From positions 24,960,001 through 25,024,000 of the forward strand of contig JAWZYU010000004.1 of NCBI GenBank assembly GCA_038380435.1: 64,000 bases of DNA, written 5' to 3'. The DNA is from Ryuthela nishihirai (Eukaryota; Arthropoda; Arachnida; Araneae; Heptathelidae). A program made the translations under genes and the position numbers. The notes beneath the pieces were generated by a model that saw only the letters and a program-made list of their open reading frames with translations, did no database searches and was not told the origin of the DNA. Positions 12,514 through 23,729 of the stretch are shown one piece after another; position 1 is the first letter of the stretch, and each line of letters begins with the position of its first letter.

Positions 12514-13480
12514 TTTTCGTAAATTATATGACTTTGCATTAACTGAACTTGAGAATAAAACGGAGGATTTATTTTTAAAGTGGGGACTTTCCTACTTTAA
12601 ATCAGATTTGCAGTGATTTCTCATACATATAAAACAGTAGATTAATTCACCACTATAAGTGCCCGAATGGTATAAATTTCAGAATGATTATGCAAAAACA
12701 TCGTTTATGGTAGCTAGCCAGGATAAAAAGAACCATTCACTTAATTCCAGCGATTCTGTCAATCAGCTTTTCAAGAGTTTAATAACCCCAGTAAGAGCAA
12801 AAACGAATGCTGTACATGACTAAGTGAAAAAAACACTCTTGTTCACCTAACAAAAGAGTTTCATTATTAGCAGTGCGTTCAGGTCATACTGACATACATT
12901 TTTACAAATCCTGCTACCGAATCATAAACGCGATCTGCTATTATGCACTAATTTTACAATGTACACTTTTTTTACACGTTCTTAACTTTTAGCGATAACT
13001 CATATTTAATCCATTGCTAGTACGATGAAATCTCAACAAAATACATTTGGTTACGTCTTCCTCTTTCTTATCTATTATTTCAGGGCAATCAACCCTCTTT
13101 CAGCTTCAATCGCTCGTTCCGTAAAGATCCACAAGAAAAGCACCAAATGAAAACAAGCTCAGTGCACAGAAATCGTTCCTGAAGCGCAAAGGTCACCAAC
13201 CTACTTTCTGCGGAGGGCAGAGCACGCAAAGGAGAAGTATCCGTGTCAAATGCTGTGAAGGTCATGTCTTAGTAATACTAACTGTTTGGAATGGAAATTG
13301 AGATGCAGAGCAACTCCTGTACTTCAATAGGGCAAACATTATTTCAAAAGTGCACTACATTAAGTGGTATTTCGTCTGAAAATATCAGTCAATCATGTAG
13401 TTGTATGTCTGTTCTCATTTGAAGGCTTTGCATGATGGTTCCTGAGATGAAGGAGGTTTTTGTCTGATTAGCTCCTAAAC
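12514..13480. other. AT-rich stretch, nothing recognised
   Basis: No supported feature. Confidence 0.35.
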
Positions 13481-13484
13481 TTTC

Positions 13485-13690
13485 TTCCGCCTACTCCCCA
13501 AAAAACGGACACTCCTCGAAAACGGTAAGAGTTAGGACCACCAAATTCAGTATACGACTTTTTATTATCGTAAAGAAAAGTAAGTGTTTGGTCCCACATT
13601 TCCCCTTCCCCTAAAAAAAAGGGGAGCACACCTCTTAAAGAGCAAGACCACCAAATTCGGTATGTTTCTTCTTGTTTTAGTTTAAGACAA
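13485..13690. repeat. Two degenerate units of a ~125-bp repeat
   Basis: Two units share GGTAAGAGTTAGGACC/AGCAAGACCACC, CCACCAAATTCAGTATA/CCAAATTCGGTATG and a C-rich spacer (CCCCTTCCCCTAAAA). The same phrases form the larger array at 46470-47150, so this is a dispersed tandem-repeat family. The 3' end lies 110 bp from the hAT insertion at 13809. Confidence 0.6.
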
Positions 13691-14299
13691 GGTAAACTTT
13701 ATCTCCTTCCCTCCATCAAAAAACCCAACCACAAAACAGAAGGAAATATCTAAAACGATTGCTGAGCATAACGAGTTATATCTCAAAGCTTCTGATGTGA
13801 GATATGAGCAGTGGTGAAAGTAAGCCGGTACGCCGTACCGGAAAGAAATTATTTGCCGGTACGGTGTACTGGTAAGACATTTTTCGGTAGTAATGCAGTT
13901 AATGATTTCTTTTACACTTTTCATACTCTTTCAATTGAGCAGTTGATTTAAAGAAAAAGCAAATCCTTCCTCTGAAGAAAAATTCTTTGATTTTTAATTA
14001 CATTACTACAATTTAATCCTTTAGATACCAAGCTATTTGAAAATCGTACACTTGAGGTTCCATTTCAATCGATAGGGAATGCCATGATGGAGTAAGTAGT
14101 GCTCTCTGGTTACTGATATGTAAGAACTGGGAAAATATAGATATATGGTTTTCAATTTTTTTTTATTCTTATTTGATCTGCTGTGAAATGCGTATATCAT
14201 TATGTTTTCTGCTTTCGTTTTCTAAATATATTATTTAAAATAATTTTACATTCTGCAGAACTGAAAATTTTAAATTTCTGATAAAAAGCAATTTAATAT

Positions 14300-14500
14300 G
14301 CCGAGTGGTTAGCACGCTTGGCTACTGATCTAAGGGACCTGGGTTCGAGCCCCGGAATTAGGCATGGATGTGTGTGTCGTTTTTCTGCTGAGGTCCTGCC
14401 ATCCTCTCAGATCTCCTACTATGGCATATAAACTGACAGGCTCCTGTCAGACCTCTGTGGCAAGCAGCTGCTTGAGGGGGTATTTATTTTTTTATTTTTT
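14300..14500 (+). mobile_element. SINE-A copy inside the hAT insertion
   Basis: Plus-strand, nearly full SINE-A. The head has GCCGAGTGGTTAGCACGC and GGGTTCGAGCCCCGG, and the body ends GAGGGGGTATTTATT followed by a T-rich tail. It lies within 13809-17056 and probably inserted after the hAT element arrived. Confidence 0.9.
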
Positions 14501-15094
14501 TTTCAATTCGGCACAGGCCTCCACATTTCACATTTACTCCACATATAACATTAGGTGGTATTGGGAAATTATTTAAGTAATGAGTTTGACGATCGCAGTT
14601 GGGGGAAGGAAAATTTAAATTTGGTAATTTTTTTGTTACTATTAATTCATAAAAATAAAAAATATCAGTTTATCGATGGACAGAGGGAAAAGAGGAGAAA
14701 AAACAGTGGTTGCATTGTTAAAGCAACGCAAATTACCGGTATCAATATCTTTATTTTATAACTGCAAAAGTCATTCTTTTTCTACCGCAATTATAGATGC
14801 GGGAAAGCTGCAATTTTGCATCTATTTTTGTGGATATCACGAGGCGAAATTGCAGGATATCATGTAATCTTCGATTACACTTGATGCATTTTAAGTTACT
14901 CTGGATCTCTGATATCTGTTATTCTAAAAAATCTTTAATTTTGCATCTGGGTTTAGAATATGCAAATTAAGTGATGAAAATTAAAATATAAGTTTATTTT
15001 TCTACCTAAAAATTTGCTTTTAATTTTTATGTGGTTTAAAAAAAAACAAGATAGTAGTTTCGCTTTGTCTTCTGTTTGTAGATATCTAACTTTT

Positions 15095-15940
15095 TTTTAT
15101 TTATAGAGATAAATTAAAAATTCTTTCTTGTGGTAGATAAGTATTGTAGAAATATTATGATCTACACTTTCCGAATTTCCCAAAAGCTATAATTGTGCCC
15201 TCGAACGGTGAAAGAAACAGATAAAATCAAAAATTTGAAACGAATATTGCAAACAATGTAATAATGTAATTAGTTAGAAATTTCAAATTTTTAGTGGTGG
15301 AATGTGAACGTAATGAAATTTTCATTGGCAACCCTTATCCCCAGGGGGGTGGGAAAACATAACGTTTGTGTTTAAGAGATGTTTGTTTTTAGAGATAAAT
15401 TAAAAATTCTCTTTGGGTTTGATAGGTACTGTGAACAGTCACGATTTGCATTTTCCAAATATCTCAAAAGTTGTAACTGGGCCCTCTAACATGGAAACAA
15501 TCGAAAATGAGAAATATTTTAAAGAATATTACAAATGATGCATTTATGCTAGAAATTTGAAATTATGGTGATGGAATGGGAAGATTATGAAATTTTCATT
15601 GGTAGCAATGAGTTCACCCCTTACACCCAGGTTGGGTGTGAAACGCAATTGTTTTGTTTTAGGAGATAATTGGAAAACTATATTTTTAGTTGGATTGGTA
15701 TTAATCATATATAATGAGCATTATTCAAATACTTAGTTTCAACATATATCGTTAGAGCTTATTAAATATGTAATCGACGAAACTTTTAACGAATGTTACA
15801 AATGATCTATTTACGGTACAAATTAGAAATTTGGGTGGTATGGTATCAAGAGATATTTCACTGATAGCAACAATCTGTCCCTTTTTCTCAGAGGGCTGGA
15901 AGAAAGCAACTTTTTAAATTTAAAAAATAAAAGACAAATA
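15095..15940. repeat. Three degenerate ~280-bp tandem units
   Basis: Units begin near 15103, 15391 and 15663 with AGAGATAAATTAAAAATTC, the same again, and AGGAGATAATTGGAAAACT. Each continues through CAAAAG(C/T)T.TAA, an ATATT.CAAA.AATG block, TAGAAATTT, GAAATTTTCATTGG(C/T)A (weaker in unit 3) and a CCC-rich segment before a run of T. Period is roughly 270-290 bp and divergence is substantial. A related single unit lies at 56150-56480. The whole array sits inside the hAT insertion. Confidence 0.7.
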
Positions 15941-16124
15941 CTTTTTATGTTCTATAAGTATTAATAAAGAACTATAATTTGCATTTCCAAGATCATCCAT
16001 TAGTTCGAATTACACTTTTATAATGTGCAAAAAGTAGGTAAGGGAAAAAATTTATTCTCTTTAAAAGCGAGATTTCCTATAAGCCCTACAGGTGATATGC
16101 GTTCTAGTTTAAAAACATAAAGTG

Positions 16125-16790
16125 ATGAAAATTGATTGATCTGGTATATTGTGATTCAGTTAATCTGAATGATTGCACTCTTGAGCAGGTGTTTCAGTTG
16201 AATTATCTTGGAAGCTCAGTACACAAATACCGGCGATCTGTGACACGAAATAAACAGAAGAATAGGGATTGCTGCTAGGACTTTTAAGAATCTACACTCT
16301 CTGTAGATTCTTAACAAAATTTAGACTGCATAATAGTTTGGTTCTTTCTAGGGTTAGTTATGGTAGTGAAACTTGGACCTTTTTAAACAAGATAACAGGA
16401 AACTTGATATTTTTGATTCCAGATGCTTACGCGGTATTTTGGGCATTAGGTGGTTCAACTTTGTAACTAATGATGAAGTTAGGCAAATGAGTCGGCAACC
16501 TCCTTTAAGCAGCATGTTGTGCAGAGAGAGACTCCGTTGATTTGGTCATGTTGCCCGTATGGATAATTATAGATTAGCGAATAGAGTTATGAACAGAGTG
16601 CCTAAAAACCTCAGAAAAAGGGGTAGATCTACGATGCGGTGGGCAGACAGTGTCAAACAGGACCTTGTTAGAATTAGTGTGCAGTGGCCGGATGCAGCAG
16701 ATGTAGCTCAGGATAGATATGCTTGGAGAACTAAATTGCACAATCTGGTTGGACCTCTGTATCCCATGTTTTTAATACATTAGAATTTTT
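16125..16790 (+). pseudogene. Non-LTR retrotransposon 3' end, broken
   Basis: This is the same region as at 7640-8105 but on the plus strand and extending further 3'. Fragments in different frames include SRVSYGSETWTF (frame from 16269) and MDNYRLANRVMNRVPKNLRK, RSTMRWADSVKQDL and WPDAADVAQDRYAWR (frame from 16559). An in-frame TGA interrupts the RLRWFGHVARM segment near 16540, and frameshifts occur upstream. It is a dead fragment lacking the RT core, nested inside the hAT insertion. Confidence 0.8.
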
Positions 16791-17064
16791 TCCCCAATGA
16801 GGTCGTAAACCGTGAATACAATGGAATCAGCATTTAATCACATAATTTAATAGTTATTTCACACTAAAAAACACTAAAAATATAAATGTCTATTTGCGGA
16901 AAACATTGCGAGAAATAGAAAATAGTGTGGCACTGTACTTTTGTTACATACATTTCACTCTTATTACCCCTGTAAGAGGGCTTCAGTGGAGTGACAGTCT
17001 GTGCGTGATTTTTCCACATAGCTTCGCTTAGGAAGTAAAATCTACTTTCACCACTGGATATGAG

Positions 17065-18130
17065 ATATGACACAATGCAGACTAAGTGATCCATATTCAT
17101 GGAAATGAATTCTTTTATAATTGTAACCAAGAAAGAGAGGCACTACCACTGAAGACACGATAAAGAGGGATAACGCACAGCTGCTTGAGAAGCAACAGCT
17201 GGTTCAGTTCCGGCTTCAGTTGTATGTGTACGGTGGCCCACGCAGGTGGCACCCACACTCCCACTGCGTAAAACACCGGACACTAGGAGCAAAGCGCCGA
17301 TGCGTCGAACCAAAGCCGTTGTCGAACACATGGTGGGCATCAAATAGTTCTTCCGGGTTACGGTAAGGTGACAGTTTATGCAGGCAGCTTCCCATTCTCA
17401 AGCTTCCGTATCTACTCCTACCATTCACTGATACTGCTAGTACAATTAGCTTATATCTAATAATTAGCTCGTTTTATTCCCTTAACAATAAAAATTTATC
17501 ATAATACAGGATTATCTTTACGTGAGATACTTGAAATTTCGAATTATCTTCCTAAGAATAATACGAAGTGAAAAAGAGCGAACTGTTTTATTTCACATTA
17601 AAGTTAAAAGTTGAGTACTATAGAACGGAGTGTTCACAAATACAAAAGCTCCATGGCCTAAGATTTATGTACTTCTAAATCAGCAGAGATTCAATTTCAG
17701 TTGTTAAATAGTTGAGAAAGTCTATGTTACTACACTGTCGAAAGGTTGCTGCAGAATAGCTCGCGGAAAAATGTGAAAAAAAAAAAAACACAAAAACGAA
17801 GAAGATAACAAGAAAATATTTTTTTTCTTCACTTAGGCCTTTTTTTACTGTTCTTTGTCTTCACCTCTGGCACGAAAAAAATCAGGCCCGCTTCAATATT
17901 TAATAAGTTGACTGGGTCTTGAGTTTACAACCCCCATTTTTCATTACATTTTACGCTAATGCATTTTTAAAACATAGACATATTGTATAATACGATTTGA
18001 CCTGGAAATCTGCACTTTGTATTAATGTGTTGGTGATAATCAAACTTGAAAAAGAAAATTGTAAATCTTTCTTCGATTGTTATATCTAGCCTACTTATTT
18101 CAATTTCACTAATACCAGTGGCAAAACTAC
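17065..18130. other. Unassigned stretch with GC-richer patch at 17140-17430
   Basis: The 17140-17430 part is less AT-rich and has overlapping minus frames of 66 and 70 codons without a recognised domain. It could contain an exon or an old repeat. The remainder is AT-rich. Confidence 0.3.
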
Positions 18131-18138
18131 ATCGTCAT

Positions 18139-18219
18139 GGGTCCTGGTGAAAAAACATATGAGTGGGGTCCTGGTGAAAAAACATATGAGTGGGGTCCTG
18201 GTGAAAAAACATATGAGTG
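18139..18219. repeat. Three-copy 27-bp tandem repeat
   Basis: Units beginning GTCCTGGTGAAAAAACATAT start at 18141, 18168 and 18195, an exact 27-bp period with almost no divergence, implying a recent expansion by slippage. Confidence 0.9.
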
Positions 18220-18825
18220 AGCTCCTATCATATATATAGTATAAGAGAGATCAGTGATCATGTTTGGCCAGTGCAGTACCAGGTCCACGGGCCTATACCT
18301 GCTTCAACGAAAGTGTCAAATTTTGACAAAATTTAAATTGAATCGGCATGAGCAGAGGCAAAAATTACCAAATGAGAGATTAATTAGGGCAGTGGGTGAG
18401 TTTCAAAGTGGAAAGAGAGTTCCAAAGAGGATGGAAGGAGGGCCCCTAGACGAGCAATTTCATAAAACTCATCAGGAAGGGGTTCTGTCTCAAAAATTAC
18501 CCGCGGGCTGAAAAGTTTGCTCAATTTGAGAATCTTAATATACATGAAATGAGATCCTAGCCCTAAATGGGCTCCCAATCCCATGGGGCCACGGTGCATC
18601 GCACCGCCTGAACCAATTGAATTTTCGCTATTGACTAATACATTACAATTTCACTAAATAAGACTAATTAAAATTGAGTCAGAACTCTATCTCTATTTAA
18701 TACAATTAAATAATTTTCATATTAGTAAATGAAGTGGGTAAAAAAAGTTACAAAAATTAAACAATTAAAAAAAATAAAAATATTTCATATGACCCAGATA
18801 AAATAGTTTATAAAACACAGATGAT
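18220..18825. other. Unassigned stretch
   Basis: No supported feature. Short frames only. Confidence 0.3.
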
Positions 18826-18827
18826 GA

Positions 18828-18885
18828 TGAGGTTAGGCGTAGTAATCAACAATCACCTTTGAGCAGCGTGATCAGTTAAACATGA
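18828..18885 (+). repeat. Small non-LTR fragment
   Basis: Reads NDEVRRSNQQSPLSSV in the plus direction, matching the segment after the SRCLRSILGIRW block in the related copies. It directly abuts the Tc1-like element at 18901. A second fragment beginning with the same phrase lies on the far side at 20928. Confidence 0.6.
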
Positions 18886-18900
18886 TCTCTCTCTATCATA

Positions 18901-20282
18901 CTACACTGCTGACCATTACAAGTGCAACACCAGGAAAGACAAGAGATATCAAAGCCACATTTATTAAATACACAGCTTATGTTACAATGATCAAATGATT
19001 ACAAATACAACTCGGTTAGACTTGTGAAAAACATAGAAATTAGTATGTTGTGTAGCCACCATGAGCGGCAATAACCGCTGCTACACGGTCCGGCATTGAG
19101 AAGATGAGACGTCGGATGTGTGTTTGGGAAATGTCAGTCTATGCAGTTTCAATACGTAGCCAAAGTTCATCTGTTGTAGCAGCTGCTGGTGTCTGGTGTG
19201 CTAGTCGTAGTGAGATCATGGACAAGAGATGTTCAATTGAGGACAGATCCAGTGAAAGCGCAGCCCAAGGCAGAAATGTCACATGGTGGCAATCCAGAAA
19301 TTGTTGGATGATGCATGCCACATGTGGTCGGGAATTGCCCTGTTGGTAAATGACACCAGAGAACACCTGAAGTTATGACCACAGGCTCCAACACCTCAGT
19401 GATGTAATGCTGGATTGTCCAGAGACCGGTAATGCGTACGAGGCAATTGCGTGAGTGGAGTCCAATGGCACCCCACACCATAACACCAGGGGCCAGACCT
19501 GTAAGGCACTGCATCATGCATGTCTCACTGAGCCTGTCATCGCGGTACTGCCAGATATGGATTCGGCCATCATGGTGCTGCATACTGAAGCGAGATTCAT
19601 CTGAAAAGACAATGCGATTCCATTCGCACATCCATGCGTGACGTTCTTGGCACCATTGAAGTCGCATATGTATGTGTTGTAGAGTCAATGGTAGTCTAAG
19701 CAATGGCCACCTAGCAAAGATGCCCTGATGCTGCAGACATCAAACCATACTTGTGGACATTGGTTGATGTGCAACACACCCTAACTGGTGAGCTAAGGTA
19801 TTTGAAGTGGCTGTATGATCATTCAAAGCCATGTGCACAAGATGTCTGTTCTCTCGTTCGTTTCCCTCACGTCGGTGAGTTCGTTCCTCCTCTACCCACT
19901 GACACCATATTCTTATCACTGTGGCAGCATTCCGTCCAACACGAGCATCGATCGGTATAATAATCCGCCTTCCTGTAATCCCACAATTCTCCCTCAATCA
20001 AAGTTGGAAACCTGGTCGTATGGATGCCGTGTCCTTCGATGGGGCATACTTGATTATTTAGTGGGCAAGAACTGTGAGCAAACACAATTCCAGTGCTTTA
20101 CACTGGCTCTTTGTAATCTCCTCTTTACCACTTCCAGGGGCGTTACTGTCACACATAACGTGAATGTGTGCTGCACTTTGAATCATTTACACATTCTCCC
20201 ACGGACTACCCATCTTACATAATTCGGGACAATCTGATGAGTTCTTCCTGGTGTTGCACTTTTAATGGCCAGCAATGCATAT
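18901..20282 (-). mobile_element. Tc1/mariner-type DNA transposon, inactive
   Basis: Ends match as inverted repeats. The left end has TTACAAGTGCAACACCAGG and the right end, read in reverse, has TTAAAAGTGCAACACCAGG. TGCTG(A/G)CC lies just outside at both ends and a TA dinucleotide lies close to each. The ~1.38-kb size is usual for Tc1-like elements with one transposase gene. That gene is present on the minus strand but broken. Confidence 0.88.
19139..20080 (-). pseudogene. Tc1-like DDE transposase, degraded
   Basis: Cut-and-paste transposase of the Tc1/mariner superfamily, in pieces. The N-terminal helix-turn-helix region is in the frame 19997-19740 (VGRNAATVIRIWCQWVEE, then RHLVHMALNDHTATSNTLA). 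The first catalytic Asp is at about 19600 in IVFSDESRF, followed by GVMVWGAIG. The second catalytic position is mutated to Gly (QQGNSRPHVA, about 19338, normally QQDN). The final Glu is retained in SIEHLLSMI. Frameshifts separate the blocks, so no functional enzyme can be made. Confidence 0.88.
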
Positions 20283-20640
20283 GATAGGGACTTCAACATT
20301 TCAGGAGGAAGTGAATTTCCTTCTCTCATATATATATATAACATTTGAGAATGAAAATCACAAATCACAAGAATTTTAATTAGCTTTTGTCCTTAAAGCA
20401 CATTAAAAAAGTCTTTCAAATCTCACTATGCTCCTTCAAAATGCCACTTATCAACGAAAAAATTCCAGGAATTAAAATAAAAAATTAACAAACACAAAAA
20501 TAACAAATATAAAAAATTTAATTGAAGAGAAATACAAAGAACACCTCCACATCTTTACGGATGGTCATACAACCTGAACAAAAATTTTCTCCTTTTGCAT
20601 ATCAATCAATCTTCTGATACAAAAACAATAGTGGTGTCAA
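20283..20640. other. AT-rich spacer
   Basis: Contains a short TATATATA run near 20330. No other feature seen. Confidence 0.35.
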
Positions 20641-20644
20641 ATGG

Positions 20645-20922
20645 AATGAATTTGGAGTAATGAAACGGACACTTTTTTTGCACATAATGGGTTAAATGGC
20701 ATGGTCACAAGGACTCCAGGGGCTCAGAGAAGATTGGGTGAAGGATACCCACTGGACAGCTGATATGGCTCTCCTATCACAGCACCAGCTTAATGTCCCA
20801 TCCGACTGACAGCGACCTTTCCAAACCCATCGGTGTCGACTTTCTGCCTGAGAGAACGGTGAGGGTGTAGTAGAGATAAATTTCAACACTGGCCCCGTAG
20901 GACTTGAATCTGGAATATAAGG
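20645..20922 (-). mobile_element. SINE-B copy, degenerate
   Basis: Minus-strand relic with TTTGCACATAATGGGTTAAATGG, GGCTCAGAGAAGATTGGG, TTAATGTCCCATCCGAC and a decayed B-box region near 20905. An internal block is missing and the A-box end is not recognisable. One of the oldest SINE-B copies here. Confidence 0.75.
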
Positions 20923-20924
20923 TT

Positions 20925-21180
20925 AGGCGTAAGAGTCAACAGCAATTTTTGAGCAGTATATTGTGTTTGGCCACTTCAGCCATATGCATAACTATATAAT
21001 GTCGAATAGTCATGAACATTGTTCCTTAAGGCCTCAGGAAAAGCGGGAGACCTAGAATGCGGTGGGCAGACAACTTCAAACAGGATTTGTTGTAATTGGC
21101 CTACAGTGGCGCAATGCAGCAGCTATAGCTCAATGCATTCATGTGTGGAGGTCTAATTTACACACTCAGTGGACTGTGTA
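20925..21180 (+). pseudogene. Non-LTR retrotransposon 3' fragment
   Basis: Plus-strand relic of the same non-LTR family. It has GGTTAGGCGTAAGAGTCAAC at the start, then a decayed copy of the AGACCTAGAATGCGGTGGGC segment (RPRMRWADN in translation) and TGCAGCAGCTATAGCTCA. It ends about 70 bp before the Polinton. Confidence 0.7.
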
Positions 21181-21251
21181 ATAAGCATGCACAATGGAGA
21201 TTTTTGACAAATCAATTGCATCTGAATATGTGTACAATGGCTGCCTGCCTG

Positions 21252-22075
21252 AGTAGTATAGTCTCATTATAGCATACCCCACTAGTGCTTTCCCCCTCTA
21301 TAATGTCACCGGCCACGCCCACTTCCAGTCACGTGATATGACGTCACAAGTCATGCCCATTTCCGACCACACCTCCTTATTAATATTCATAATTAATAAT
21401 TCATAATTAATTATGAATATTAATTTTATTAAAAAATTCCCCCTTTATTAAAAAAACTTCCCCCCTTTAAACCGTGGCGCCATCTAGTGACTATGAGTAC
21501 TAATTTTAGAAAAAAACCTATTTTAGCTATAATTTCCCGATTTTTGACTCCCCCATTAAAAACTCCCCCTTTTTAACCACCTGGCGCCATCTAGTGACTA
21601 TGATGAGTACTATTTTTAGAAAAAAAAAACTATTTTAGTCGCAATTTTTCCAATTTTTGACTCCCCCCTCATTAAAAAATCCCCCCTTATCAAAAGCTCC
21701 TTTTATTAAATCACTCCTTTATTAAAATTCCCTCCCCCTTTATTAAAAAAAACCCCTTATCAAAAGTTCCCTTTATTAAACTCCCCAGATCGCAAACTCC
21801 CGTGGTTTCTATACTTTTACTAGTCCAACTAAACTTTGGATGGCAACACTCAGAATGGCTGATGCAAGCCTCTCAATTGCAAAAGTTTCAGTGGCAGTCC
21901 CTCACATAAAATCGACTCCCAAAGTTGTATATTCCATGTATTTATTGCTTATTAATTAAACACTTACCAAAACAGCCTCCCCCTCATTAAAAAACCCCTT
22001 ATCAAACGTCCCCTTTATTAAAAACTTCACTGATCACAAACTCCCATGGTTTCTATCCTTTTACAAGTCCACTAA
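21252..22075 (+). repeat. Polinton left terminal inverted repeat and expanded subterminal repeats
   Basis: Pairs with 29115-29592. Outermost is AGTAGTATAGTC, then ACTAGTGCTTTCCCC, the GTCACCG.CCACGCCC block, an AATTAATTATGAAT palindrome, and two modules each with GGCGCCATCTAGTGACTATG (21474 and 21582). Between them lie many CCCCTTTATTAAAA phrases. A ~100-bp piece with CTTATCAAA, CACAAACTCCC and TGGCAACACTCA occurs twice (about 21750-21860 and 21998-22100), so this side is longer than the right TIR. Confidence 0.9.
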
Positions 22076-22081
22076 ACCTTT

Positions 22082-23480
22082 TTGAATGGCAACACTCACT
22101 TTGTGTGCGCCAACATCGAATGTCAGGGGAGTGGTCGCACCGGTCCTGAGACGTGTTCCCTAGCCGACATCCAGTCATTTGTGAATAACAAGAAAGCACT
22201 CGTGAGAATCGTCAACACAGATTCAATTTGTCTAGTGAGAGCTCTCGTCGTCGCACCAGAGTTGAGCTACGAAAACAGAGGTCTACCCAGCCGATATGCT
22301 AAAATCAGAGATCGTCTCCAACTTCAGCAGACGGAAGCACTTAAACTCCATCATGACGCCGACATCCCCATCGCTCCCTGTGGTCTTCCTGAAGTTCGCC
22401 TATTTCAGACACACCTTACACAATTTCACATTATTGTTTATTCTGCTGACGACGCCTTTCTCCCTATTTTCATCGGCCCTGAAGGTGAGAATAAAATTTA
22501 TTATTTAACCAGGGACATTACGATGTCATAACGAAACCGGCTGGGTTTTTTGGTAGTAAAATGTTCTGTCTGAAGTGCTTAAAAGCTTATAATCATGGTC
22601 ACGTTTACAAGGGTACCTGCAACCGGTGCATTTCAACCGATGTGCTGCATACTGGGGAGCCACTGCTCTGCATGCTGTGTCACATGTATTTGCGAGGCTA
22701 TGCATGCTGGATACAAGTTAATTGCCTTTCATGACGTGTGGCATTTTAAGACCATTCTGCAGTATGATCCTGTAAAACAAAAGGGAGGTGTCTATGTGGG
22801 GTACATAAGATACTTTTCTGGGGTTGAAGCAGCGCTACTCTGGGTTTCCCCCTGACGTGCAGACCAATGAGCAAAAGGAAGCCTTTTGTGAGGACTTCTT
22901 CCAGGTGGAGGGGGTTCGAATCCTCCTCTCGGAAGTTGAAAAAAACAGCCTTAAGCATACTCTTTCCAAGGTCTCGCTGAATTCGTCATGAAGAAAACAT
23001 GCGCAGAACACGAGTCGAACCCAGATGACCATCGTGAGCTGTCCTGTCAAGTACATGGAGCTCTTGACGGACGCCTCACTGGTTGTGACTGACATCGATG
23101 TTATCAGTGATCAGGCAGTGTTAGTTACACACAAGCCTGCGGAGTCTGCCACTCCTTCAAACACCCATGGAAGCTTGATTCTCGCCGCGATGGTGACGAG
23201 TCATGCCCGACTTAAATTGTACGAGCTTCTGTCAAAATTAGGAGCTCGTGTGCTGTATTCGGACACGGATTCTGTGATTTATTCGACATCTCCCCACGAC
23301 ACCTATACCCTTGCACAAAACCCGTTTCTCAGAGGTCTTGTCGACAAAATCACATCAAAGTATGGTCCCGATGTACATATCACAGATTATGTCAGCACCA
23401 GAGCTAAAAGTTATGCCCTCTGTCTGAGTAACGGCGATGAAATTCTAAGGGCCAAAGGTATATCTCTCACGAAGAAAACG
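22082..23480 (+). pseudogene. Polinton protein-primed family B DNA polymerase, internally deleted
   Basis: Replicates the element using a protein primer, by analogy with the family. The amino-terminal part reads NTDSICLVRALVVAPELS and APCGLPEVRLFQTHLTQF (22082-22531). It is followed in shifted frames by a Cys-rich zinc-binding segment (FCLKCLKAYNH, GTCNRC, LLCMLCHMYL). Near 22695 the sequence jumps to the segment with HDVWHF and QYDPVKQKG, so the exonuclease domain and palm motif A are gone. Downstream, GFPPDVQTNEQK leads to motif B, where a TGA at about 22990 interrupts, and motif C survives as LYSDTDSVIYST (about 23260). The 3' end is cut near 23475, where it meets the protease gene tail to tail. 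Confidence 0.93.
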
Positions 23481-23729
23481 TATACCTAGCTGACTGTAGT
23501 ATTCTTGCATGGAGACATCATGACTCGTGCCCAAGGGGTCAAAGTGATCCACGTGCATTCCTTCCTTGTAAACAGCTATCCAGTGGGTTCCAGGCAGGGT
23601 GGATGGATCGGTATTGTAGATAAACAAGGTTTCTGACTGGTCGATTCTGCGAGGTAGTCTGTCACATGGGAACACACCGAGACTTGTAGGTAACATCGAG
23701 AGGATGGATTCTAACTGATAGGTATTCAT
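23445..23729 (-). pseudogene. Polinton adenovirus-type cysteine protease, C-terminally truncated
   Basis: Maturation protease of the capsid in the Polinton/adenovirus family (adenain-like fold). The frame opens MNTYQLESILSMLP and carries PCDRLPRRIDQSETL, the catalytic His in GTHWIAVYKEG and the acidic partner in HFDPLGT. The match ends near SQLGIRF (about 23478). The remaining residues are antisense to the polymerase tail, so the segment with the catalytic Cys is lost. The ATG overlaps the stop of the major capsid gene as ATGA (23726-23729). Confidence 0.88.

Larger units (their letters stand above)
13801..17064. mobile_element. hAT-type insertion with perfect TIRs and 8-bp TSD
   Basis: The element spans 13809-17056 (3248 bp). 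It starts CAGTGGTGAAAGTA and ends with the exact reverse complement TACTTTCACCACTG. The identical 8-bp duplication GATATGAG flanks it at 13801-13808 and 17057-17064. An 8-bp TSD and CAGTG termini are hallmarks of hAT transposons. No hAT transposase was recognised inside. It holds a SINE-A, a ~280-bp tandem array and a non-LTR fragment, so it is either a non-autonomous composite or an element that later collected insertions. CGGTACGCCGTACCGG near 13830 is a subterminal palindrome. Confidence 0.9.

Noticed and set aside
18139..18219. CRISPR-like direct repeats
   Set aside because: Three contiguous 27-bp units without spacers. A simple tandem repeat in a eukaryotic context.
19815..20222. 135-codon plus frame
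   Set aside because: Antisense to the Tc1-like transposase and terminal repeat.
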